Source: an uncultured Lachnospiraceae bacterium
GTDB taxonomy: Bacteria > Bacillota > Clostridia > Lachnospirales > Lachnospiraceae
Reading direction: 5' to 3'
Assembly (NCBI GenBank): GCA_910577785.1
Contig: CAJTNT010000004.1
Location: 1-64,000 of the forward strand
Length of the DNA stretch: 64,000 nucleotides
Shown: one piece after another, positions 33,996 to 41,628 of the stretch
Numbering within the stretch: position 1 is the first letter of the stretch
Layout of the letters: every line of letters begins with the position of its first letter
Made by a program: the position numbers and the translations under genes
Notes under the pieces: generated by a model
What the model saw: the letters and a program-made list of their open reading frames with translations, nothing else
Database searches by the model: none
What the model was told of the DNA's origin: nothing

Positions 33996-34700
33996 TTAGA
34001 TTTCGTTATTTTGCTTACTTTCCTCTATCATTTGATGGAGTTTCTTCATAGCTTCGTCAATGCCGCCCACTTCATTGATAATCCCTTCCGACACTGCCTG
34101 GCTTCCTACCAGGATTGTCCCAAGATCCTTGGTCAGCATACTGGTATTCATCATCATTTGTTCCAGCTGTTCCTGTGAAGCAAAGCAATGGCTGGCCACA
34201 AAGCCAGTGATGCGGTCCTGCATCTGCTGAAAATAATCATACGTCTGGGGCGCGCCGATTACCAGCCCGTTCAGCCGCACCGGATGGATGACCATCGTCC
34301 CCGTAGGCACAATATAAGAATAATCTGTAGAAACTGCGAGGGGCACGCCAATCGAATGGCTGCCTCCCAGCACCAGGGAGACCGTGGGCTTACTGAGGGA
34401 AGAAATCATCTCTGCAATGGCCAGCCCAGATTCCACATCCCCTCCTACTGTATTAAGGAGCAGCAAAACCCCGTCCACGCTGTCGTCATCCTCAATGGAT
34501 GCAAGCTTGGGCAGCACATGCTCATACTTCGTTGTCTTGGCGTTGGGGGAGAGGGTCTCATGCCCTTCAATCTCTCCGATAATCGAAAGCAAATGAATCT
34601 TATGGCGCGATTCCCCCTGATCTAAGGTAACCTGCCCCATATCCATAATTTCCTCATTCTCATTTTTATTCTTTTCCTGCTGTCTGATATTCTCTTCCAT
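33996..34700 (-). CDS. ClpP/TepA-like serine protease
   Basis: A 234-residue protein of the ClpP/crotonase fold. The N-terminus is charged and lacks a signal; the catalytic serine appears in GGSHSIGVPLA near residue 112, and the histidine in MVIHPVR near 136, as in the ClpP-like group called TepA or YmfB in bacilli, which is usually next to ftsK/spoIIIE as here. The role is protein processing and translocation support, but no direct substrate is known. Its 5' flank holds four tandem hairpins (see the repeat feature at 34735-34885). Confidence 0.88.
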   Translation of the reverse strand: MEENIRQQEKNKNENEEIMDMGQVTLDQGESRHKIHLLSIIGEIEGHETLSPNAKTTKYEHVLPKLASIEDDDSVDGVLLLLNTVGGDVESGLAIAEMISSLSKPTVSLVLGGSHSIGVPLAVSTDYSYIVPTGTMVIHPVRLNGLVIGAPQTYDYFQQMQDRITGFVASHCFASQEQLEQMMMNTSMLTKDLGTILVGSQAVSEGIINEVGGIDEAMKKLHQMIEESKQNNEI

Positions 34701-34734
34701 AAAAATTCCCTTCCTTATTCTGATAAGCCATACG

Positions 34735-34885
34735 ATCGGAACCCTATCATCCGATAAAAACTATCATAGGGAACCCTATGATCTTAAAGCTATCATAGGA
34801 ACCCCTGCGGGAACCCTATGATCTTAAAGCTATCATAGGAACCCCTGCGGGAACCCTATGATCTTAAAGCTATTATAGGAATTTT
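34735..34885. repeat. four tandem hairpin units upstream of the ClpP-like gene
   Basis: A 40-bp unit (GAACCCTATGATCTTAAAGC then TATCATAGGAACCCCTGCGG) is repeated exactly at 34771-34810 and 34811-34850, with a partial third at 34851-34880 and a diverged fourth near 34739-34770. Each unit is itself a hairpin: CCTATGAT pairs with ATCATAGG around a 9-base loop. On the minus strand the first copy reads TATAAT where the others read TATGAT, so a -10 box may have been duplicated along with the hairpin. No spacers of unique sequence are present, so it is not a CRISPR. Confidence 0.75.
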
Positions 34886-34927
34886 CATAAAAAAATATAC
34901 GGAGAGTTTATGATACGCCAAACAGAA

Positions 34928-34960
34928 AGAATGGCAGCGCTATCTCTCCACTGCCATTCT
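34928..34960 (-). terminator. intrinsic terminator of glgA
   Basis: Perfect 10-bp stem AGAATGGCAG / CTGCCATTCT with a 13-base loop, followed on the minus strand by TTCTGTTTGG. Placed about 20 bases after the glgA stop. Confidence 0.8.
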
Positions 34961-34980
34961 ACAAAAGCCTGTTCGATATA

Positions 34981-36435
34981 CTAGCATTCTCCCATCAGAT
35001 ATTTATACAGCCCTTCATACTTAAACTTGGATGCATTCCAGGAATAGTCATTGGCCATTGCCCTGTCAATCATCTGGTTCCACTGCCGCTTCTTGTCAAA
35101 ATAAATATGTTTGGAATAATTAATAATATTCAGCATTTCCTCCCCGTTGTAATTGGTGAAGGAGAAGCCATCCCCTACATTGTCATACTCATTGTATGCC
35201 TGGACAGTATCCTTCAGCCCGCCTGTCTCGCGCACAATCGGGATCGTCCCATAGCGGAAGGAAATCATCTGCGTCAGCCCGCAGGGTTCAAATCGGGACG
35301 GCATCAAAAATGCATCCGCAGCCGCATAGAGCTTATGGGCCAAGTCGTCTGAATAGCAGATATTTGCCGAAATTTTATCCGGATATTTCCATGCAAAGTG
35401 GCGGAACATATTCTCATACTGGGGATCCCCCGTGCCAATCACCACAAACTGGGTATAATCGTCAATAATCCTCTCAATCACATAATTGATCAAATCCAGC
35501 CCCTTCTGATCGGTCAGCCTGGAGATCAGCCCAATCATAAAGCGTTTCTTGTCCACAGCCAGCCCTAACTCTTCCTGCAGCCGCTCTTTATTCATAAATT
35601 TCTTCTTGCGGTGGTTGTCAGCGCTGTAATTTACATAAATTTTCTCATCCGTGGCCGGATTATATACCCCATAGTCAATCCCGTTTACAATCCCCTGCAT
35701 ATCCATATGCCTTGCAGACAGCAGCCCGTCTAAGCCCTCGCCGTAATAGCTGGTCTGTATTTCCTGGGCATAGGTATCGCTCACGGTAGTGATATAATCT
35801 GCATATACCAGGCCGCCTTTGAGCATATTGGCGTCCTTCTTGAACTCCAGCTTATCTGGCACGAAGAGATCCGTGGGCAGGCCCGTCAGGCCTTTTACCG
35901 TCTTCACATCCCAGATGCCCTGGAACTTCAGGTTATGGATGGTCATAATGGACTTCATGCCCCAGAAGAACATATCCCCCTGGAATTCTGTCCGCAGGTA
36001 AACCGGGATGAAGCCCGTCTCCCAGTCATGGCAGTGGATAATCTGCGGCTGAAAATTGATCAGCGGCAGCATGGACAGCACAGCCTTGTCAAAGAAGATA
36101 AACTTCTCCACATCCCTGCGGATATCCCCATAAGGCAGGAAACAGTCAAAATACTCCTGGTTGTCAATAAAGTAATAAGTAATCCCATCCATCTTGTAAC
36201 GCAGGACGCCTACATACTTATTCTGTATGTAACTCCCACAGTTCATATAGAAATGGGTCACATACTCGAACTGATTCCTCCAGTTTTCAGGGATACAGGT
36301 GTAATTGGGGATAACCACGCGGATATCCCACTCTTCCTTATCAAATTCCTTGGGAAGCGCCCCACATACATCAGCCAGCCCCCCTGTCTTAATAAAGGGC
36401 ACACATTCAGATGCTGCAAACAGTATTCTTCTCAT
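34981..36435 (-). CDS. glgA: glycogen synthase (ADP-glucose type)
   Basis: GT5 enzyme that extends alpha-1,4-glucan from ADP-glucose. The 484-residue protein shows FIKTGGLADVCGALPKEF near the N-terminus (the KTGGL ADP-glucose site), HNLKFQGIW and the C-terminal SRFEPCGLTQMISFRYGT block with ETGGLKDTV. The start at 36435 is set by GGAGG eight bases upstream. It follows the sulfhydrylase gene by only 18 bp and is probably on the same transcript, though the two functions are unrelated. No other glg gene is present in the window. Confidence 0.96.
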   Translation of the reverse strand: MRRILFAASECVPFIKTGGLADVCGALPKEFDKEEWDIRVVIPNYTCIPENWRNQFEYVTHFYMNCGSYIQNKYVGVLRYKMDGITYYFIDNQEYFDCFLPYGDIRRDVEKFIFFDKAVLSMLPLINFQPQIIHCHDWETGFIPVYLRTEFQGDMFFWGMKSIMTIHNLKFQGIWDVKTVKGLTGLPTDLFVPDKLEFKKDANMLKGGLVYADYITTVSDTYAQEIQTSYYGEGLDGLLSARHMDMQGIVNGIDYGVYNPATDEKIYVNYSADNHRKKKFMNKERLQEELGLAVDKKRFMIGLISRLTDQKGLDLINYVIERIIDDYTQFVVIGTGDPQYENMFRHFAWKYPDKISANICYSDDLAHKLYAAADAFLMPSRFEPCGLTQMISFRYGTIPIVRETGGLKDTVQAYNEYDNVGDGFSFTNYNGEEMLNIINYSKHIYFDKKRQWNQMIDRAMANDYSWNASKFKYEGLYKYLMGEC

Positions 36436-36453
36436 CGCTAACTCCTCCATATC

Positions 36454-37743
36454 TCAATTATTTTCTATGGTATCCAATGCCTGTTCCAAATCTGCAATAA
36501 TATCTTCCACATGCTCAATCCCAACGGAAAGACGGATCAGATCTGGCGCAACGCCTGCCTCAAGCAGCTGCTCATCCGTCATCTGCCTGTGGGTATGGCT
36601 GGCCGGGTGCAGCACGCAGGTCCTGGCATCCGCCACATGGGTCACAATGGCAATCATCTGCAATTTATCCATAAACCCGACAGACACATCCCGCCCGCCC
36701 TTAAGGCCAAAGGAAATCACGCCGCAGGTGCCGTTTGGCATGTACTTCTGCGCCAGCGTATGGTACTTATTCTGCTCCAGCCCCGCATAGTTTACCCAGG
36801 CCACTTTGTCATGGGCTTCCAGATACTCTGCCACCTTCTGGGCATTCTCACAGTGGCGGGGCATCCGAAGATGCAGGGTCTCCAAGCCGACATTCAGCAG
36901 AAATGCATTCTGTGGGGACTGGATGGAGCCTAAATCCCGCATCATCTGCACGGTAGCTTTGGTAATATAGGCCGCTTTGCCAAATCTCTCTGTGTAGACA
37001 ACGCCATGGTAAGTGGGATCCGGGCCGGTCAGCCCTGGGAACCTCCCAGCATGCTGCTGCCAGTCAAAATTGCCGCTGTCAACAATGCACCCTCCCACGC
37101 ACATGGCATGGCCATCCATGTATTTGGTGGTGGAATGAGTTACAATGTCGGCTCCCCACTCAAAGGGGCGGCAGTTTATCGGCGTGGGGAACGTATTGTC
37201 CACAATCAGCGGGACGCCGTGGTCATGGGCTATTTTGGCAAAACGCTCGATATCCAGGACGACCAGCGCCGGATTGGCCAGCGTCTCCGCAAACAATAGC
37301 TTTGTATTGGGCTGGAACGCCGCGGCAATCTCCTCTGAGGATGCATCCGGGTCAATGAAGGTACAGGAAATCCCCTGCTTCTTCAAGGTAGCCGCGAACA
37401 AGTTGAAGGTCCCGCCGTAAATGGCGGAGGAACATACCATATGGTCGCCTGCCTCGCAGATATTAAAGACTGCATAATAATTTGCCGCCTGCCCGGAGGA
37501 CGTCAGCATGGCCGCCACGCCGCCCTCCAGCTCGCAGATTTTCTCCGCTACCACATCATTGGTGGGGTTCTGGAGCCTGGTATAGAAATACCCGCTCTCT
37601 TCCAGATCAAACAGCCTGCCCATCTGGTCGCTGGTATCGTACTTGTACGTCGTACTCTGGTAAATCGGGAGAACCCTGGGTTCCCCTTTCTTCGGATGCC
37701 AGCCCGACTGAATGCATTTTGTTTCTATTTGATAGTTACTCAT
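36454..37743 (-). CDS. O-acetylhomoserine sulfhydrylase-type PLP enzyme
   Basis: A 429-residue member of the Cys/Met metabolism PLP family. PLP-binding Lys lies in HSTTKYMDGH near residue 210; SSGQAANYYA and the YTRLQNPT motif are also seen. Its length fits the O-acetylhomoserine aminocarboxypropyltransferase (MetY) group, which makes homocysteine from O-acetylhomoserine and sulfide; a methionine gamma-lyase role is the main alternative. The ATG at 37743 has a perfect AGGAGGTG; a longer frame to 38025 adds unrelated residues and overlaps the chemoreceptor gene. No SAM riboswitch or T-box was recognised upstream. Confidence 0.9.
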   Translation of the reverse strand: MSNYQIETKCIQSGWHPKKGEPRVLPIYQSTTYKYDTSDQMGRLFDLEESGYFYTRLQNPTNDVVAEKICELEGGVAAMLTSSGQAANYYAVFNICEAGDHMVCSSAIYGGTFNLFAATLKKQGISCTFIDPDASSEEIAAAFQPNTKLLFAETLANPALVVLDIERFAKIAHDHGVPLIVDNTFPTPINCRPFEWGADIVTHSTTKYMDGHAMCVGGCIVDSGNFDWQQHAGRFPGLTGPDPTYHGVVYTERFGKAAYITKATVQMMRDLGSIQSPQNAFLLNVGLETLHLRMPRHCENAQKVAEYLEAHDKVAWVNYAGLEQNKYHTLAQKYMPNGTCGVISFGLKGGRDVSVGFMDKLQMIAIVTHVADARTCVLHPASHTHRQMTDEQLLEAGVAPDLIRLSVGIEHVEDIIADLEQALDTIENN

Positions 37744-37805
37744 TTGCACCTCCTGTTTGTGTGCAATCATCCATTCGTAAATACCTAGCAATGACTGCCA
37801 AAATC

Positions 37806-37853
37806 CGTTACGATTCCCGGCAAGGAAGCGCATTCCAAAACTGTGAACCGTAA
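37806..37853. repeat. GTTAC-family short palindromic element, copy F
   Basis: A 48-bp unit starting GTTACGATTC and ending GAACCGTAAC, which are inverted repeats with one mismatch. The interior includes GGAAGCGCATTCC, like the core of the longer copies. It is upstream of the sulfhydrylase gene. Confidence 0.6.
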
Positions 37854-37930
37854 CCAATATTCTCCTATGCGTTAATTTTAACACATATACCGTATTTATG
37901 CTAGTCAATGTTGAAAAAAACCCTTGACAA

Positions 37931-37987
37931 ACGCATTCCGTGAGAACGTGATTCAGGAGTGAGCGGCCCCAGGCCGTGAATAGTAAC
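37931..37987. repeat. GTTAC-family element, hybrid copy B
   Basis: This 57-bp copy joins the end of the Y half (GCATTCCGTGAGAACGTGAT, ATTCAGGAGTGAG) directly to the end of the X half (GAGCGGCC...GGCCGTGAATAGTAAC). Relative to copy A at 14000-14145 it lacks the internal part between the two GAG triplets, and has lost the left end. Confidence 0.7.
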
Positions 37988-38005
37988 CATGAATGCGTTG
38001 ACAGC

Positions 38006-39589
38006 TTACAGGTGGTCAAAGGCAACCGTTTCCTTTTCCAGCTTATCCACTACCTCCTGGTTGTCGCCCATCTGCTTTGTGATATCCTCCATGTCGGCGG
38101 CAAGGCTTCGGGTGCTGCCTGCCATGCCAGTAATCCCGGAAGCGCCGTCGTCAATGGCTTTTGTAATGGTGCCGATGGAATCTGCAATCCCAGACATGGA
38201 ACTTTTTAGCCGTTCGGTCCTCTCATGGAATTTGTCCATTGTCTGGCGGATATAGGCGGCATCCTCTTTATATTGGCTTCCCGATTTGACAAAGTCTTGG
38301 AATTCCTTCAGGACAGACTGGCTCATGTAGTCAATCATCTGCTGTGCGTTTTCGGAAAGATCCGTTACGGCTGCAGTCACTACCGTGTTCATTTCCTGGA
38401 TACGGTTGGCTGTATCCTGGCTGGAATTGGACAGTTCCCGGATTTCTTGAGCCACTATGGCAAAGCCCTTGCCGACTTCCCCTGCCCTGGCGGCCTCTAC
38501 AGAAGCATTTAGGGCAATTAGCTGGGTCTGCTGGGCGATAGCAAGGATATCGCCGGCCAGAGCCTGGATTTGGCTGACGCTTTTGCTTTTCTGGATAGCA
38601 TCATTGAGGGAGTGCAGGATTTCTTCTGTCTTGGCATTGGTAATCTCCGCACTGCTCTGGGCGGACTGCTGCATAATATCCGCACGGGAATTCATCTGGG
38701 CGGTGTAGGCCGTGATAGCCCCGCATTCCTCCGCAATAGTGTGGACCTCCTGCCGCACATTTCCAGTCCCTTCATGGATGGAGGATACGTTACTGGCTAC
38801 CTCTTGGAAAGTAGAAGAAAGCTGCCCTGCCAGGGCAGAGAGCCCAGAGGCGCTTTTTTGGGAGGCATTTGTCCGTTTTAATACCTCTCCCGTCATACGG
38901 TTAATGTGCCCGGAACTTTCCTGTATGGTTTTTAGTATGCTTTTGATGGGAGTTACAACGTAACGGGTAATCAGCCTAAGATCCATAAAAACAAGCAGGA
39001 TACAGGCGGCTGCGGCTGCAATGCCCACAGCCAGGGATAGGGAGTAGGCGGCGGAAAGCTGTTTACGTGCCTCCTGGGTCTGTTCGCCGATGGAAGCATT
39101 CAGGGCACTGATATCTGCTTCCATCGCGTTGGCGAAGGAAGCCACATCCCCGTTGGCCAGGGCATAAGCCTCCTGGGTCTTATGGCTTGCGCTGGCGCAG
39201 ACCAGGCTGACCAAGGCGTGTTTGAAAGAGGCGTAATTGGACTGGAGGGAATCATACAGGGTGTGGTCTTTTGGTATGACATGGCTTTCATAATCTGCCA
39301 GCATTCCGTCAAGAAGCGTTTCCTCCTCCTTAATCTGCTGCACCAGGGCAATCATGGTATTGTAATCCGTAGCAACAATATGGCTTAAGGCCATTTTATG
39401 TATATTCATGGAAGACTGGCAGATTTGAGCCAGATGGTTCTGCCCATCCATATAGTTATCTGCGATATTGGAAGCGCTGGCATTCACATTACGGATATTG
39501 GTAATGGAAAGGATATTTGACAAGAGCGCCACGAGGCCCAGGAGGGCTATGGGAATGATTAAACGGTGTTTTAAGCTGATATTTTTCAT
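38006..39589 (-). CDS. methyl-accepting chemotaxis protein
   Basis: Transmembrane chemoreceptor of 527 residues. Helix 1 at residues 10-30, an extracellular four-helix-type ligand domain (about 31-185), helix 2 near 186-208, then a HAMP-like linker and the signalling helices with the conserved tip IALNASVEAARAGEVGKGFAIVAQEIRELS. It would signal through CheW/CheA, which are not in this window. The gene lies 38 bp downstream of the solute-binding lipoprotein on the same strand, so the two are probably co-expressed, and the receptor may read ligand through that protein. AAGGAG precedes the ATG. Confidence 0.93.
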   Translation of the reverse strand: MKNISLKHRLIIPIALLGLVALLSNILSITNIRNVNASASNIADNYMDGQNHLAQICQSSMNIHKMALSHIVATDYNTMIALVQQIKEEETLLDGMLADYESHVIPKDHTLYDSLQSNYASFKHALVSLVCASASHKTQEAYALANGDVASFANAMEADISALNASIGEQTQEARKQLSAAYSLSLAVGIAAAAACILLVFMDLRLITRYVVTPIKSILKTIQESSGHINRMTGEVLKRTNASQKSASGLSALAGQLSSTFQEVASNVSSIHEGTGNVRQEVHTIAEECGAITAYTAQMNSRADIMQQSAQSSAEITNAKTEEILHSLNDAIQKSKSVSQIQALAGDILAIAQQTQLIALNASVEAARAGEVGKGFAIVAQEIRELSNSSQDTANRIQEMNTVVTAAVTDLSENAQQMIDYMSQSVLKEFQDFVKSGSQYKEDAAYIRQTMDKFHERTERLKSSMSGIADSIGTITKAIDDGASGITGMAGSTRSLAADMEDITKQMGDNQEVVDKLEKETVAFDHL

Positions 39590-39627
39590 GATATCTGATA
39601 CTCCTTATGTTATGGTGCATACATTTT

Positions 39628-40875
39628 TCATAGGGCGGTAATTTCCGTCACCATGTTATCTAGCTGCTCCTGAAGGTTTTTGCCAGAGATGCTTCCCTCA
39701 AGGATACCCGATGTAAAGGCAGAGACCGGATCCCAAAAATTCCCTCCGATACGCTGCAGGGAGGAAAATTCTGACTGTTCCAGCAGCGCTGCAATAGCCG
39801 GGGAGCCTTGCACTTCTTCTGAAGCCGCGGCATTGGCGTTCGAAGGGCCCTGCCCCCGGAGCTGGAAGCGCAGCTTTTGGTTTGCTTCATTGGTAATCCA
39901 CTCCGCCAGTTTGGCAGCCCACACCTGTTCTTCAGAATAAGCGTTTACCCCAATAAGCTTGAAGCCGGAAAAGGATGCCATCTGAACCTGCTGCCCGGCG
40001 CAGGTGTAAGTGGGGAGCTTGGAAGCGCTGTACCCTTTGCCCCAGGCTTCCTCCACAGCCATCGCATTCCATGTGCCGCTGATACCCGCAATCACCGTGC
40101 CGTTTTGGACGCCTTCCAGGAACCCGGCGTCATCCGTGCTTAGGAATCCTGGGTTTTTTGCCATACGTACCATGGCCTTTGCCACGTCGATGCCCTGGAT
40201 TTTTCCTTTGGTACTGTTCCAGGTGCAGTAGTTGGTGATGCCGTCATCATTGAGCCCTACGGTGAGCCCGGTATTGCCGAACAGGGAGTAAACATACCAT
40301 CCCGAAGACCAGTCCATGGAGATTTTTTTGTTATGCCCTGCGGCAATTTCCAGCATTTTATCCCAGGACTGGACGTCCTCTTTGGAAAAATACTGACTAT
40401 TATAATAAAGGAAATATCCGTTGTCCGCCGTGAGGGGGTAGGCGTATAGGGTATCGTTCACTGAGGCGGCAGCGACAGCCTCTGGCAGGTTTGACGCCCG
40501 TACTGCATCCTCATGCCCGATTGGTTCCAGCGCGCCGGCAGCGACCAGGGTATTCAGCTGGTCATCCGCAAAGGCAAAGACGTCCGCCCCGTTTTCCAAA
40601 TCACCCATCAGTACGTTGGTGCATTGGCTTTCGCCCTGGGGCTGCAAGGTAATCTCGAAATCGGCCTCTTGCTGGTATTCGATTTCAAACCCTTCTATTA
40701 TCTGGCTGAGCAGTTCCTGGTCTTCCTCAGCGCCCCAGACCGTGAGGCTTACCGTGCTGGAGGCGGGTGGCTTGGCTTCCTTGGGCTCATCAGGAATCGT
40801 ATCGTTTTGGCATCCTGCTATTAAAGTGGCCAGCAGGAAAAAGGCTGGGAGCCATAAGTTCTTTTTTCGCTTCAT
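39628..40875 (-). CDS. extracellular solute-binding lipoprotein (sugar type)
   Basis: A 415-residue member of the ABC solute-binding family 1 (maltose-like). A lipoprotein signal with lipobox LIAGC places Cys near residue 22 as the lipid-modified end. Blocks such as VSLTVWGAEEDQ, GADVFAFADDQL and YPLTADNGYFLYYN are typical for maltodextrin/oligosaccharide-binding proteins. No permease or ATPase gene is nearby; instead a chemoreceptor gene follows by 38 bp. The ATG at 40875 has GGAGAGG ahead of it. Ligand is probably a sugar but cannot be named. Confidence 0.9.
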   Translation of the reverse strand: MKRKKNLWLPAFFLLATLIAGCQNDTIPDEPKEAKPPASSTVSLTVWGAEEDQELLSQIIEGFEIEYQQEADFEITLQPQGESQCTNVLMGDLENGADVFAFADDQLNTLVAAGALEPIGHEDAVRASNLPEAVAAASVNDTLYAYPLTADNGYFLYYNSQYFSKEDVQSWDKMLEIAAGHNKKISMDWSSGWYVYSLFGNTGLTVGLNDDGITNYCTWNSTKGKIQGIDVAKAMVRMAKNPGFLSTDDAGFLEGVQNGTVIAGISGTWNAMAVEEAWGKGYSASKLPTYTCAGQQVQMASFSGFKLIGVNAYSEEQVWAAKLAEWITNEANQKLRFQLRGQGPSNANAAASEEVQGSPAIAALLEQSEFSSLQRIGGNFWDPVSAFTSGILEGSISGKNLQEQLDNMVTEITAL

Positions 40876-40931
40876 AATCCTCTCCATAAATCATAATATT
40901 TTGTTTGTGTTTGAAATACTTCAGTGCTAAT

Positions 40932-40960
40932 ATTTTACCATTCCCTGTAGATTTTTGCAA
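40932..40960 (-). promoter_or_regulatory. promoter of the binding-protein/chemoreceptor pair
   Basis: Minus strand: -35 TTGCAA (40960-40955), 17-bp spacer, -10 TAAAAT (40937-40932). Divergent from ssrA, with a palindromic element between the two promoters. Confidence 0.6.
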
Positions 40961-40970
40961 TGTGGTTTTT

Positions 40971-41045
40971 GTTACTGTTCACGGCCTGTTTGGCCGCTCA
41001 TCGTAACGATTTGGGGCGATATTTTGAGTTTTGCTGCGCAAAAAA
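40971..41045. repeat. GTTAC-family element, X half (copy C)
   Basis: In reverse orientation this copy matches the right half of copy A: on the minus strand GCGCAGCAAAACTC, ATATCG, GTTACGATGAGCGGCC and GGCCGTGAACAGTAAC. The part 40971-41007 is a hairpin with GTTAC/GTAAC ends and GGCC/GGCC inner arms. It ends two bases before the -35 of ssrA. Confidence 0.7.
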
Positions 41046-41047
41046 GC

Positions 41048-41077
41048 TTGACAAATATAGAAAAGAGACGTTATAAT
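41048..41077 (+). promoter_or_regulatory. promoter of ssrA
   Basis: Plus strand: -35 TTGACA (41048-41053), 18-bp spacer, -10 TATAAT (41072-41077). Transcription starts some bases later, with a leader before the mature tmRNA end at 41110. Confidence 0.85.
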
Positions 41078-41109
41078 AAGTTCACTTGCAAATACCTTTA
41101 GCAAAACCA

Positions 41110-41452
41110 GGGGTTGTACTGGTTTCGACGGGGGTTGTGCAGCGATGGAAGCCATTGGCGGCTCCTGACCGCCTCACCAACGGGAAACTAAATATAAACG
41201 CTGAAGATAATTTAGCATACGCTGCCTAGTTGCAGCAGTCGGACTTAGGCCACCTACAGCTTAAGACCCCGGCTTCGACGATGTAGGAAACGACACATGC
41301 AAAGCTTTGCGCATGTGGGCGTACGATGAAGCTACTAAAACCAGCAGCCTGCCATTCGGCGGCTGGCAGAGGGAATGTCAAAGGACTGGCTGTAATGGGA
41401 GATGCCATCGTGGATCGGCTTTCGGACAGGGGTTCGATTCCCCTCAGCTCCA
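41110..41452 (+). ncRNA. ssrA: tmRNA (transfer-messenger RNA)
   Basis: Rescues stalled ribosomes and tags the product for proteolysis. The 5' end GGGGTTGTACTGGTTTCGAC and the 3' end GGTTCGATTCCCCTCAGCTCCA form the tRNA-like part: GGGGTTG pairs with CAGCTCC, and the T arm is GGTTCGATTCC. The tag frame around 41197-41229 ends in codons for NAEDNLAYAA and a TAG stop, a typical Firmicutes tag. Its first residue is uncertain. The CCA end is not encoded. Length about 343 bases, normal for the family. Confidence 0.95.
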
Positions 41453-41519
41453 TTGATTCCACAGATTATCTGATTTTCATTTTGTGGCTGTGTAACGTAT
41501 TCATAGAGACACCTTGAAG

Positions 41520-41550
41520 AAGGGCTGCCATTGCTGTGGCAGCCCTTTTT
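41520..41550 (+). terminator. terminator of ssrA
   Basis: Perfect 11-bp stem AAGGGCTGCCA / TGGCAGCCCTT with a six-base loop and a run of T after it, about 68 bases past the tmRNA. Confidence 0.9.
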
Positions 41551-41628
41551 CGTGTTTTCGTTTCTTATTTCATTCCAGATTCATGTTACCTTATGTCTGT
41601 GCGGGCTTTCTCATGTTTCATTGCCTTA

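Noticed and set aside
34771..34880. Possible CRISPR array (40-bp repeats)
   Set aside because: Repeats are directly abutting with no unique spacers, and no cas genes are present.
37744..37930. SAM riboswitch or T-box upstream of the sulfhydrylase
   Set aside because: I looked for the conserved cores and a terminator pair; only a palindromic element and an AT-rich promoter-like stretch are seen.
37744..38025. N-terminal extension of the sulfhydrylase to 38025
   Set aside because: The perfect AGGAGG site sits before 37743 and the added residues are unlike the family and overlap the chemoreceptor gene.
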